From contig NZ_AOIJ01000049.1 in the NCBI RefSeq assembly GCF_000337175.1, positions 143,216-175,362 of the forward strand: 32,147 nt of DNA, written 5' to 3'. Under the pieces are notes generated by a model. The model saw only the letters and a program-made list of their open reading frames with translations. It had not been told where the DNA came from and ran no database searches. This DNA is from Natrinema gari JCM 14663. Its GTDB lineage: Archaea > Halobacteriota > Halobacteria > Halobacteriales > Natrialbaceae. Within the stretch, counting starts at the first letter, position 1, and every line of letters starts with the position of its first letter. Below are positions 6,254-14,322 of the stretch, one piece after another. The translations under genes and the position numbers were made by a program.

Positions 6254-7651
6254 TTATTCTATAGCCGATTCCGCAACTTCGCCAAGGAGTTGGGTAAGTG
6301 CGTCCTCAAACCGCCTCGTTAGGTCGGAAGCACCGCCGCTTTTGGGATGAGCTACTTCGTGAAGGAGTGTACTCGCAAATGTACGCGGACTCTGAAGCCT
6401 ATCCCGACGGATAACAATTCTCCGTTCTCCCCCTTCCCAGACGCCCCTCGCCATGTCACCCTGTTCTGTCATTCGAACAGTTTCTGAAACCCGTATTTCA
6501 TCGACTGGCGGTCGTTCATCAAGCAACCCGAGTATCTCATCACGGAGGTTCCAGACTCGAAGCTCTTCGTTCGTCATTTCGTTCTCTGGAACCCACTCGT
6601 ATTCGTGAGCTTCATTGTACTCTTGGCGATAGACTCCTACGTCACGAATTTGATTTCCTTCAGCGTCTCGTTCGTTCCGTAGTTCGTCTCGAATATTGTC
6701 GGGAACCGTGACAACGCGATGACCCTCTCGCTGTGCATGGTCCAATAGGTCGACTTTGCGGTTTTGTTCTTCAACTGTCGCAAATACCACGTTATCTTGC
6801 GCGTTCAGAAGTTTCACGGCGTGCAGACGAATCGGCTTCCAATTCACCTCGTCATGTGTCGTCCCATCAGTGAAGTTCTCGAAGTCGTCTACGAGGCGCT
6901 GAGCGACATCTGTGGTTTCACACTCCCGAAGGATATCTTTCACCCGCGAACTGTATGCCGTACGTCCCACGTTTGAACGCTCCCGATTCAAGGCGTCTCG
7001 CACTTGCTTGGTCGTCTTCGTGATATTGTAGCTGAAAAGGAAGTTCTCCTCGGTAGCGACCTTGAGCCCTGTCACGTAGATACGAGAATCCTCGCCTGCG
7101 GGGGAAGCGTAGACTTCTCCGAACTTGGTTTCCTCCAGTAGTTCGTCGTCGGTGAAACGTAGGAAGTTGCTTTTGGCCTGGTCGATTTGGCTCTCGGTGA
7201 TGCCCTCGAGAACCACGTCCGTCCCCTCAATATCTTGCTCTGGGGGATAGATGAGTCCGTGCAGCGTTTCGATGTCTTCGAAATCTGCCTTGGGTGCTTT
7301 CTCGACGGTAATTGTCTCGTGCTTCGAGTGAATGGTCACGTCGACTCCGTTCCGGTAGAACGTCGCAAGCGCGTCCTTCAATCCGACGCCGAATTTCCCG
7401 ATTACCTTGTCCGGGTTGTTCAGCTTCTCCTCGTCCTCGTTCTGCGTGAGATGCTCGTGGCGTAGCCCTCGACCGTAGTCCCGAATGTGCCATCTCCCCT
7501 CGTCGTCTTCGTAGATTTCTACTTCACTTGTCTCTGTGAGGGCCTGTTCGTCGAGGGCGTTGGCGATTACCTCTCGGGTTGCATCCGCGACGCCCCACGC
7601 CTCAAGCACCTCCTCCATATTGAGGTCGAATTTTCGCGCCTGTTCGGACAT
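6254..7651 (-). CDS. GHKL (Bergerat-fold) ATPase fused to a C-terminal HExxH metallopeptidase-like domain
   Basis: 465 residues. The N-terminal 200 residues carry all Bergerat ATP-binding motifs: N-box EVIANALDEQ (Glu 27, Asn 31), G1 box RDYGRGL (Asp 58, Gly 60, Gly 62) and G2 box GKFGVGLKDAL (85-95). This is the MORC/Hsp90-like type of GHKL ATPase. The middle (about 200-400) is not recognised. The last 40 residues contain LLHEVAH (His 431, Glu 432, His 435), a zinc-peptidase signature, with a possible third ligand at Glu 449. It is the first gene of the minus-strand cluster. A TATA-like element (gtctaaactt on the minus strand, 7680-7689) lies just upstream. The fusion suggests ATP-controlled proteolysis; the target is unknown. 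Confidence 0.85.
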   Translation of the reverse strand: MSEQARKFDLNMEEVLEAWGVADATREVIANALDEQALTETSEVEIYEDDEGRWHIRDYGRGLRHEHLTQNEDEEKLNNPDKVIGKFGVGLKDALATFYRNGVDVTIHSKHETITVEKAPKADFEDIETLHGLIYPPEQDIEGTDVVLEGITESQIDQAKSNFLRFTDDELLEETKFGEVYASPAGEDSRIYVTGLKVATEENFLFSYNITKTTKQVRDALNRERSNVGRTAYSSRVKDILRECETTDVAQRLVDDFENFTDGTTHDEVNWKPIRLHAVKLLNAQDNVVFATVEEQNRKVDLLDHAQREGHRVVTVPDNIRDELRNERDAEGNQIRDVGVYRQEYNEAHEYEWVPENEMTNEELRVWNLRDEILGLLDERPPVDEIRVSETVRMTEQGDMARGVWEGGERRIVIRRDRLQSPRTFASTLLHEVAHPKSGGASDLTRRFEDALTQLLGEVAESAIE

Positions 7652-7796
7652 GCGATGCTTGTTAGCTTGGAACGTTCTTGAAGTTTAGACAACCAACGTG
7701 AAAGTGAAACCGCGATTCCCCCGCAAACCCAAGAATTAGTGTAGTGCTCTCAGGAACTCGGGGGTTCTGCACGTTCAGGATGTTCCCGTAGCTGCT

Positions 7797-8456
7797 CTAA
7801 CTCTCGTCGGTCTGCTGAAGACGCAAGCTCGCGGAACTGTTTACCTCGTAACGCCATCCACGCCGTTTCGAGGGCTTGTCGTTCCGTTTCTGGGCGGGAA
7901 TCCAGGTGCAGTCGCCAACGTACTGTCGACTCCCGTTTGAGGCGAAAGCGAATGCTGTCGTTTGCTCTGGTATCTCGGTGAGCGCATCCGCCACTGACAG
8001 AAGATATGGCTCACTCAGGACGACGAATAGCAAGTCATACTCCCGGCTCAGTACATCACTGAACGCCTGAGGTATTCCCTTCTCGCGGCCGACTGCCTGA
8101 ATCGTCTCGTCGTTCGTCAGGTCGTCAATATCGTATCCCGTTCGCTTGGCCCTCGTTCGAACGGATTCTATGTCGCTGAACCCGCACTCATAGGACGGAA
8201 TTTCGGTCCTGTCACGTAGTAATCCAAATCCCGCGGAAATGATGTACCAGTCGACATCTGCAACCTCACGGAGATGAGTGACTGCCTCTTCGACGTGCTT
8301 GTGCTCACGACCAGTGTACATGTTGGACGCAGTCGTCGTGTACTCGCCGTGTTCATTCGCTAATTCCTCGCGCGGACACTCGTCTACGTCCTCACAGTCG
8401 AGAACGGGGTCGTATCGTTTGTCTTTGGAACACGGCGAGAGTACGAGGATGTCCAT
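7797..8456 (-). CDS. DUF6884/YaaA-like protein
   Basis: 219 residues. It opens LVLSPCSKDKRYD. Later it has NMYTGREHKHVEEA and DWYIISAGFGLL followed by IPSYECGF. This order (Cys-Ser-Lys near the N-terminus, a YTG segment, an ISAxxGL strand and a PxY) matches the DUF6884 and peroxide-stress YaaA-like superfamily. That superfamily is structurally linked to nucleobase-handling and DNA-binding proteins. The C-terminus (KRNDKPSKRRGWRYE) is basic. The gene is divergent from the GIY-YIG-like gene with 73 bp between the starts. It may act on nucleic acid or modified bases; that is inference. Confidence 0.65.
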   Translation of the reverse strand: MDILVLSPCSKDKRYDPVLDCEDVDECPREELANEHGEYTTTASNMYTGREHKHVEEAVTHLREVADVDWYIISAGFGLLRDRTEIPSYECGFSDIESVRTRAKRTGYDIDDLTNDETIQAVGREKGIPQAFSDVLSREYDLLFVVLSEPYLLSVADALTEIPEQTTAFAFASNGSRQYVGDCTWIPAQKRNDKPSKRRGWRYEVNSSASLRLQQTDES

Positions 8457-8529
8457 CCGTCGTTCTACTCGAAGCCGTCGTACCGAGTGGTGAAACTCTT
8501 TGTGCGTGAATGAGAGGAATCCTGTAAGA

Positions 8530-9258
8530 ATGGCTCGTCAGGACGACCTCGACCGCTTCTATGGGTTACTCGACGACCTTGAACAACGAGTCGGCGGTAC
8601 ACGGAAACTCAAGAACTGCACCGGGTACATGGACTGGCCCGACCGCGGCGTCTACTTCTTCCTCGAACCGGGCGAAACACGCGCCTCGACTGACCAGCTG
8701 CGCGTCACCCGCGTCGGGACACATGCGGTGTCTGCGGGGAGTAGCACGTCGCTCTGGGATAGATTGAAACAACACTACGGAACGGGCAGCGGGAGTTCCA
8801 ACCATCCTCACGGGGGCGCTCACCGTGGTTCCGTGTATCGCAAGCGCGTCGGCGAATCTATCATTGAGAAACACGACCTGCACGACGACTATCCCGACTG
8901 GGACAAACGCTGGTCAAGCGTCGAGCGTGAGCGGGCAGAGGTTCGTGACGAGGAATATATCCTCGAGCGCCGGGTGAGCACCTACATCCGGGAGCAGCCA
9001 TTCCTCTGGGTAAATCTCGATGACGAACCGAGTGCCGACAGCGACCGAGCGTACCTCGAACAGAATGTTATCGCTCTCCTCAGCAACTTCGACGAGCAAC
9101 CGATTGACCCACGAGGAAGCGGATGGCTCGGTCGGCACAGCCAGAGTCAGGCGATACGGGAATCAGGTCTTTGGAACGTGAATCACGTAGACGAGCGGTA
9201 CGATAGTGGATTTCTGGACCTTCTTGAGAACGCCATCAACGGTACGACTCCGCCATAG
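8530..9258 (+). CDS. GIY-YIG nuclease-like protein
   Basis: From ATG 8530 it has 242 residues. An in-frame TTG at 8500 would add 10, but I prefer the ATG because MARQDDLDRFYGLLDDLE starts a helix. GVYFF (about residues 40-44) and VTRVGTHAV (60-68) correspond to the paired GIY and YIG strands. They are followed by SLWDRLKQHYGT and HRGSVYRKRVG, in which basic residues recur. The later LERRVSTYIREQPFLWVNLDD fits the rest of the fold. GIY-YIG domains cut DNA in homing, repair and restriction enzymes. It is convergent with the PD-(D/E)XK-like gene (8 bp between stops) and divergent from the DUF6884-like gene. Confidence 0.65.
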   Translation: MARQDDLDRFYGLLDDLEQRVGGTRKLKNCTGYMDWPDRGVYFFLEPGETRASTDQLRVTRVGTHAVSAGSSTSLWDRLKQHYGTGSGSSNHPHGGAHRGSVYRKRVGESIIEKHDLHDDYPDWDKRWSSVERERAEVRDEEYILERRVSTYIREQPFLWVNLDDEPSADSDRAYLEQNVIALLSNFDEQPIDPRGSGWLGRHSQSQAIRESGLWNVNHVDERYDSGFLDLLENAINGTTPP

Positions 9259-9266
9259 CGTGGTAG

Positions 9267-10268
9267 TTAGTCGGAATCCTCTAATTCGGTTGTGTACTCG
9301 GGGCTATTCCGAAGCTTCGAGAATGAGACGTAACGGTGTCCCTGGACAAAGGCAACCGTGCGGTCAGAATCACTCGCTGTCTTGTCGTTCTTCACCGGGT
9401 GGTTAAGTTCGATACCATCACGCAGGAAGATGACTTTCTCCGTTTCACCGTACCGTTCGGACCCCTCTTTGCGAAACTGCGTCACTGCATCAAGCAGTTG
9501 TTCGCGCTGCGACTGCGAGAGGTCAGGGTGATTTCGCACTGTCTCCTCGGTGAGTTCGATGCTCTCGATGGCATCCGTTACTGACGGGACTGCTGTTTTG
9601 ATTTCAGCGTCGGTGTAGAACGCGAGGTGGTCGACAGGCTTGAACGACCGATTCGCCTGGCAGAAGTATAGCCCGTGCTCTTGATATTCGGGCCATGCCT
9701 TGCGAGCCGCGACGACCAGCACGCGGTCCTCTTTTCCGCTGACGAGGTCTTCGTCGTAGAGAAAGCGACTGAGTTCGCGCAGAAGGAACGCTTCACGTTC
9801 GGTTGGGACGGACATACTCGCCTCGGCGTTCCCTACGTCTCGTTCCAGCACCGTCTCGATGGTGTCAATGAGCGAGTCGAAGTTGGCCCATACGATGCGC
9901 TCGTCATTGATTGCGGCCACCTCGTCAGGGAGTCGAGCATCCGGAGTCAGGACAATGAGACGCTGCAATTCCGTTTTGTCCTCGTCGAGTGCATGAAGAT
10001 GGTTTTCGAGTTGTTCCTTGTCCACAGCGTCCCGACTCGTCTTCGTCTCGAACCAGAGCGCAGTTGAACTCTTGATTGCAGCATCGGGGACCGAGTCGAC
10101 GCCTGTCACTTGATTATCGAACGAGACGAGCGACAGGTCCGATTCGTCGGTCAACGCTTCCAGAATATCTTCCGCTAATTGGTTGTTGACGTGCTCAAGG
10201 ACGGCAATGACTGTTGATGTAACTCGGTTTTCGCCTTGTGTGTACGTCGAGAAGAGGGGATTTGGCAT
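9267..10268 (-). CDS. PD-(D/E)XK nuclease-like island protein
   Basis: I take ATG 10268 (MPNPLFSTYTQGENRVTSTV) as the start. A TCTTTTGA box sits about 28 nt upstream, and nine codons further upstream look unlike protein. The 333 residues begin with a helix ending ILEALTD, then VDSVPDAAIKSSTALWFETKT. A PDA...ExK arrangement of this type is the active-site pattern of PD-(D/E)XK nucleases. VLTPDARLPDEV and WANFDSLIDTI follow, as in restriction-type folds. The C-terminal half contains EHGLYFCQANRSFKPVDHLAFY and is not recognised. Likely DNA-directed defence, moderate confidence. Confidence 0.6.
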   Translation of the reverse strand: MPNPLFSTYTQGENRVTSTVIAVLEHVNNQLAEDILEALTDESDLSLVSFDNQVTGVDSVPDAAIKSSTALWFETKTSRDAVDKEQLENHLHALDEDKTELQRLIVLTPDARLPDEVAAINDERIVWANFDSLIDTIETVLERDVGNAEASMSVPTEREAFLLRELSRFLYDEDLVSGKEDRVLVVAARKAWPEYQEHGLYFCQANRSFKPVDHLAFYTDAEIKTAVPSVTDAIESIELTEETVRNHPDLSQSQREQLLDAVTQFRKEGSERYGETEKVIFLRDGIELNHPVKNDKTASDSDRTVAFVQGHRYVSFSKLRNSPEYTTELEDSD

Positions 10269-10314
10269 GCAACGACATACAGAGACGCACCTCAAAAGAT
10301 TCCGGATGGACGTA

Positions 10315-10911
10315 TTATCGATTTGCAGATAAAACGGCCCGTGCGACTTTGGTGTCCTTTTCAGCTAGGTGATAGAATATAAGCAAACTCTTGTCCGAGT
10401 TTCGTGTGTAAATCACCTCATACGGTGGCTCATCGATGGCTTCCAAATTTTGAATGTCGAACTCGTGGGTGTTTGTTCCCATTTGCAAACCGTACCAAAA
10501 TCGGTCCCCTTGGTCCTGTCCTACAGTAATGAACCCAATCGGCTCACCATCCGAGGAGATTGCAGTACGCGCAGTATTCTCACCTATGTTTTCAGCAGTG
10601 GCAGCCAATTCAGGTACATGAGAGGAGTGATTATCGGCATCTTCGATAAAATGGAAACGAGTTTCGTCAGTGACCTTTAGGTCGATGAATTTCCAGGTAT
10701 CGTCCTGTCTCGTGATGGACTCACTCTGAATTTCGGCCTCAATGATGTTCCCTGGTTCCAAGGCGTCAATTTTAGTCTGGAGGGATTCGCCGTATTCCTC
10801 TCGTTCTTTATTGACGTGGACTGGCAAACCTGTGTCTACAATATCGTTTAGCAGTGCATCTTCTTCGTCAAATTCTAAGACCCGAAATCGGCTCTCAATT
10901 ATCTGTGCCAT
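10315..10911 (-). CDS. Conserved-looking haloarchaeal protein of unknown function
   Basis: 198 residues from ATG 10911. The protein is acidic, mixed alpha/beta and without membrane segments. Its N-terminus (SRFRVLEFDEEDALLNDIV) and the segment ALEPGNIIEAEIQSES, followed by WKFIDLKVTDETRFHFIED, suggest an OB-like or beta-barrel N-terminal part. I associate it weakly with DUF6663. It shares a promoter region with the divergent gene at 10970. The gene is noticeably AT-richer than the island flanks. Confidence 0.6.
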   Translation of the reverse strand: MAQIIESRFRVLEFDEEDALLNDIVDTGLPVHVNKEREEYGESLQTKIDALEPGNIIEAEIQSESITRQDDTWKFIDLKVTDETRFHFIEDADNHSSHVPELAATAENIGENTARTAISSDGEPIGFITVGQDQGDRFWYGLQMGTNTHEFDIQNLEAIDEPPYEVIYTRNSDKSLLIFYHLAEKDTKVARAVLSANR

Positions 10912-10969
10912 TCTTTTTCTGACGTTCTGCTACAAACGATTTATTTTTGCTGGTACTCAATCGGGTTCT
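10912..10969. promoter_or_regulatory. Shared bidirectional promoter
   Basis: The 58-bp gap between divergent starts contains one AT-rich block, tttattttt (10940-10948). Its centre lies about 26 nt before the ATG at 10970, the standard spacing for a leaderless haloarchaeal gene. It also lies about 31-33 nt before the ATG at 10911 in the other direction. Confidence 0.6.
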
Positions 10970-11674
10970 ATGACTTCTGAGGATGAGAGGGAACCCATCT
11001 TTGAACGGATTCGGGGGCATGAAGCTCGTGACGTAATCGACGAGAGGCAGAAATTCAGATGGCGGCACACCACATTACTGAATGACTTCCACGATTTGCA
11101 AGATATCCATGAACTGGACACCCCACACGCCACCGAACGAACTCAACAACTCGAAACACAGGGCTATGTTTTCGAGGTTGAGCGGAGGCTCCACCACTAC
11201 CTTTCAGGTCTCTATACCCTTCTCCAACAGCAAAGAACGCTTCAAAACGGAGTAGGTCAGTCATTTGGAGAGGATTTGCAGGAGGTAAAAAACGAATACA
11301 TGAGAAAAGAGTCGTCGAGAGCAGTCCTGGGTCTACGGCACTATGCACAGCATGAGAACGTATTGCCGTTACAGGCACGGACATCAAAATTAGAACGTTC
11401 CAAGTCGCTCGTTGTCATGGTCGACGACCTTCACCGAGAAGATGACGACCGTGATTTCGAACAGCATTTCGGTCATATCACGAAACCATACTTTGACCCG
11501 TCTGAGTGGGTGATTGATAATTGGCCAGACGTAGAGCAGTTCTTTGAGGATACTATCGAGGTGATGGAACAACAGGCAGAGGAAGAAATCGATGAGCTAG
11601 CGCAACTCAGTGAGGAGGTTGATGAACTATATGAACAGCTTGCGGAGGATTACAGAGAGCTACAAGAGGAATAG
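10970..11674 (+). CDS. Helical, coiled-coil-rich protein of unknown function
   Basis: I place the start at ATG 10970 (MTSEDEREPIFERIRG), because the TATA-like box lies 26 nt upstream. The frame is open further upstream but overlaps the divergent gene. The 234 residues are almost all charged helix. The C-terminus (about 195-234, QAEEEIDELAQLSEEVDELY) is a strong coiled-coil candidate. No catalytic motif is visible. The divergent arrangement with 10315-10911 suggests co-regulation. Function unknown. Confidence 0.65.
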   Translation: MTSEDEREPIFERIRGHEARDVIDERQKFRWRHTTLLNDFHDLQDIHELDTPHATERTQQLETQGYVFEVERRLHHYLSGLYTLLQQQRTLQNGVGQSFGEDLQEVKNEYMRKESSRAVLGLRHYAQHENVLPLQARTSKLERSKSLVVMVDDLHREDDDRDFEQHFGHITKPYFDPSEWVIDNWPDVEQFFEDTIEVMEQQAEEEIDELAQLSEEVDELYEQLAEDYRELQEE

Positions 11675-11756
11675 CAGTAGCTACGGTCATCACATCCGTC
11701 GTTGCTATCCATAGGCCTAGGAGCGTCCAATCGTAATTATCTGTTGTGAGACACGA

Positions 11757-12290
11757 ATGAGTGACGAAGAGCCACAGCAAACCGAGTGGGAGAACGAGGT
11801 CGGCTTGTCCGAGGAGACGACCTACGTTGCGCTCTACCCGAGCCGCAAGCACGCCGAGGAGTGGATGGAGGAGAGCGAGGAGCAAGGCTACGGGAGCCGG
11901 TCAAAGTACCTCTATGAACTGATACAAGAGGCCCGCGCTGCCCGTCAAGAAGGGTTCCTCGCATACAGTCAGAACGAGTCGAAGGTGGAAGAACTACAAC
12001 TGCAAGTCGAGCAGTTGCAGGACGACCTTGAAGACGCTCGTAACTCCGAACCCGGTGAAATCGATATCGAACACGAGGAGTTCGTCACTGCGTTCCTCAC
12101 CGACCGCTACCAGGAGTTCGAAACCATTCTCAAAGAGGTGACGGGGAGCGGCGTCCTCACGGGAATCGTCAAGGATGCTGTTGAGGAGCAGCTGTTCGAC
12201 CTCGCAGAAGAGAACAAAGTCGAGTATAAGCAAGGGTATGGGTGGCGACTTACTCACGACGACGCTGACGCGGAGGTGGTCGAAGCATGA
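11757..12290 (+). CDS. DUF5805-like integrase-associated protein
   Basis: 177 residues. The N-terminal part (TTYVALYPSRKHAEEWMEE, then GYGSRSKYLYELIQEARAAR) looks like a ribbon-helix-helix-type segment. A coiled coil follows at about 75-100 (KVEELQLQVEQLQDDLEDA). The C-terminal winged-helix-like part ends KQGYGWRLTHDD. I associate this with DUF5805 proteins of haloarchaea. The stop overlaps the integrase start by 4 bp (ATGA at 12287-12290), so the two are co-translated. It may be an integrase accessory or directionality factor; that role is inferred from position. Confidence 0.7.
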   Translation: MSDEEPQQTEWENEVGLSEETTYVALYPSRKHAEEWMEESEEQGYGSRSKYLYELIQEARAARQEGFLAYSQNESKVEELQLQVEQLQDDLEDARNSEPGEIDIEHEEFVTAFLTDRYQEFETILKEVTGSGVLTGIVKDAVEEQLFDLAEENKVEYKQGYGWRLTHDDADAEVVEA

Positions 12291-13219
12291 CGGGGAAGAC
12301 CCGCGAGAAGATTTACGAGAACGAGCACGACGCGGTCAACGACTTCATCCAACGGAAGGAGGCGATGGGGCGCAGTCGTCGAACGCTCAACGCCTACTCC
12401 CGAACGCTGAAATCATTCTTCCACGAGGAATTCCCTGACCTCGCGCCCGAAGACGTCAAGGTGGAACATATCGAGGACTACGTCGGTACGCTTGCCGACC
12501 GCAACCTTTCGCGGAACACGAAGCGGCGATACCTCGAATCGCTGTCGTCGTTCTACGGGTGGACGATGAAGCGGCCACGGTTTGAAGATATCACTGGGAA
12601 TCCCGCAGCGGTCGTCCTCGAAGAAATCCCACAGAAGTACCGCGACCGTCCCGACTGCGCGACGTGGGAGAGCGCAAAGAAAATCGTCCATAACATCGCT
12701 GACCCACGGAACAAGGCGATTGCCGTCATTCTCGCAAAGACGGGTTGCCGGATTCGCGAGGCACTCGAAATCGAACAGGACGACCTCATGCTTGATGACG
12801 GATTCATCCGCCTTCGTGAGCGCAAGGGCGGGAGTCAAACAGTCGTCCCTGTTGACGAGGAGGTGAAGCACGCCATCAAACGGTATCGTCTCGTTCGCCC
12901 AGATAGCGACTCCGAGTACTTGTTCCTGAGCATTCGCGGGAATCGGGTGAATACGACGCAGGTGCAGCGAGCCGTTCGTGACGCTGCGGTCGAGGCAGGC
13001 GTGATGGACGAGGGCGAGACGCGCTTTCACCGCAAGTTTACCCCTCACACGTTCCGGACAGTATTCACGACACTGATGCGTAACAACGAGATGCCGGACC
13101 ACTATCTCCAGTACATCAGGGGAGATTCAAATTCTCGTACCATGGACATATATACAAGGGTTGACAGATACGATGCGAAGCAGTCGTATCTTGAGTGCAT
13201 CGAGTTACTCGACCTCTAG
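12287..13219 (+). CDS. Tyrosine recombinase / phage-type integrase
   Basis: 310 residues. The N-terminal SAM-like core-binding domain (about 15-95) contains RTLNAYSRTLKSFFHEEF. The catalytic domain has TGCRIREAL (Arg 155), a strand with Lys in RERKGGSQTVV, and HTFR (His 254, Arg 257). The nucleophile is Tyr 289 in MDIYTRV. The position usually held by a second histidine reads IRGDSNS, so Asp replaces His, as I recall from other archaeal integrases. It cuts and rejoins DNA at attachment sites and likely moved part of this island. No matching attachment core is obvious next to it. Confidence 0.92.
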   Translation: MTGKTREKIYENEHDAVNDFIQRKEAMGRSRRTLNAYSRTLKSFFHEEFPDLAPEDVKVEHIEDYVGTLADRNLSRNTKRRYLESLSSFYGWTMKRPRFEDITGNPAAVVLEEIPQKYRDRPDCATWESAKKIVHNIADPRNKAIAVILAKTGCRIREALEIEQDDLMLDDGFIRLRERKGGSQTVVPVDEEVKHAIKRYRLVRPDSDSEYLFLSIRGNRVNTTQVQRAVRDAAVEAGVMDEGETRFHRKFTPHTFRTVFTTLMRNNEMPDHYLQYIRGDSNSRTMDIYTRVDRYDAKQSYLECIELLDL

Positions 13220-13381
13220 CCTCCCCCTCGTGGAGCAATACGGGGAGACACGAAGAAACGCGGTCGTGAAGCAAGTCGATGGGGCGGGTCCCTGTGTTCT
13301 ATCAGACAGCCACCGAACCGCGGTTCCGACCGAGTGTCTTCGGTCTAAGACGAATGAGTATCATCGTGTCTTCTGATTGTT

Positions 13382-13711
13382 TCAGAGCGCACCGCTCCAC
13401 GTCAGGTACGCTATAGCTGCGACGGGGATTGACGAGTACGCCCAGGCCAGCGTGTAGTACCATCCTGGAAGGGATTCGTCGAACCCGTATGTATAGAGGG
13501 CGAGGCCAGCAACGAGAAGCCCGATATTCGCGTACCAGGAGAGCCAGTTGCTCACGAATGAGTAGTCGTATAGGTGGATGTTGATGGCTGCGACGTTCGC
13601 CCAGATGGCGGGTCGGCTGATGTACTGTTTCTCGACGAGCAATCCGAGTAGTATCAATGCAATCACGTCCAAATTCTCGATGACGACCGCAGGAAGCACC
13701 TCAATCCACAT
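13382..13711 (-). CDS. Small integral membrane protein
   Basis: 109 residues from ATG 13711. An AT-rich box (gataatgg, about 13734-13741) lies 26 nt upstream. There are three to four hydrophobic segments: about 5-24 (LPAVVIENLDVIALILLGLL), 35-52, 58-77 (WYANIGLLVAGLALYTYG) and 86-106. Tryptophan and tyrosine are abundant at the membrane edges. No family is recognised. It is convergent with the integrase gene. Confidence 0.65.
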   Translation of the reverse strand: MWIEVLPAVVIENLDVIALILLGLLVEKQYISRPAIWANVAAINIHLYDYSFVSNWLSWYANIGLLVAGLALYTYGFDESLPGWYYTLAWAYSSIPVAAIAYLTWSGAL

Positions 13712-13938
13712 GCATCGTACTTGTTGGGTGGCAAGATAATGGTTGTCCGAGCGGAGTGAAACTAATCGCAGTTTGAGCCCGTAAATCGCTTAACTAGAGT
13801 CCATCGGTGTCCCTGCTTTCGCGTCTCCGCAAAGACGCGCAACGCTGTCCCTGTTCGTGACCCCGGCCCCTACGATGTAACAGATGAAACCTGCCCTGCA
13901 AGAGCGAGGAGTTTGCTTCGTCTCACAGGAGTCGTTTC
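13712..13938. other. Intergenic region with a 7-bp hairpin
   Basis: No gene is seen. CGCGTCT (13820-13826), loop CCGCAA and AGACGCG (13833-13839) form a perfect 7-bp stem between two leftward genes. It could be a terminator-like or regulatory structure. The following bases are not T-rich on either strand. Confidence 0.4.
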
Positions 13939-14322
13939 TCAATCCGATTTGAGGAATCCGAGGACGTTATCAGTGACATGCAAGAGTCCCCACAGCGGTA
14001 GTCCGACGACGAGCACCCCGAACCAGTAGATGAAGAGGGCTATGTCGAGAGGATGCAGGAGCGCAGTGATGGGCAGACCCACTGCGTTGAGTCCGATGGC
14101 GAGCAGGAACGAGACGAACCCGAGGAGGTTCAGGGAACCAACGGCGCGACGAGGTGACTGGAACGGGCCACGAGGATAATCCTGCGAGTCGCCATCCGTC
14201 GAGGTCACGTCGGCGGTCGTCTCGGGTTCGTAGTCATCTCCAACTGCGGTACCACACTCGGGACAGTACGAGGTCTCATTATCAAGCTCTGCACCACATT
14301 GTTGGCAGTATCGGTCTGGCAC
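13939..14322 (-). CDS. Zinc-ribbon membrane protein
   Basis: 127 residues. The N-terminus is a zinc ribbon, YCQQCGAELDN with YCPECG (two CxxC pairs, residues about 5-25). A Ser/Asp-rich linker follows. Two to three hydrophobic segments occupy about 63-83 (LNLLGFVSFLLAIGLNAVGL) and 88-118. This N-terminal ribbon with C-terminal membrane layout is common in haloarchaea (zinc-ribbon-domain proteins) and is usually uncharacterised. It may anchor protein complexes at the membrane. Confidence 0.78.
   Translation of the reverse strand: MPDRYCQQCGAELDNETSYCPECGTAVGDDYEPETTADVTSTDGDSQDYPRGPFQSPRRAVGSLNLLGFVSFLLAIGLNAVGLPITALLHPLDIALFIYWFGVLVVGLPLWGLLHVTDNVLGFLKSD

Noticed and set aside
2918-10268. 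Known multi-gene systems (BREX, DISARM, type I or III R-M)
   Set aside because: No PglZ, DrmA/B-type helicase, modification methyltransferase or specificity subunit is visible among these genes.
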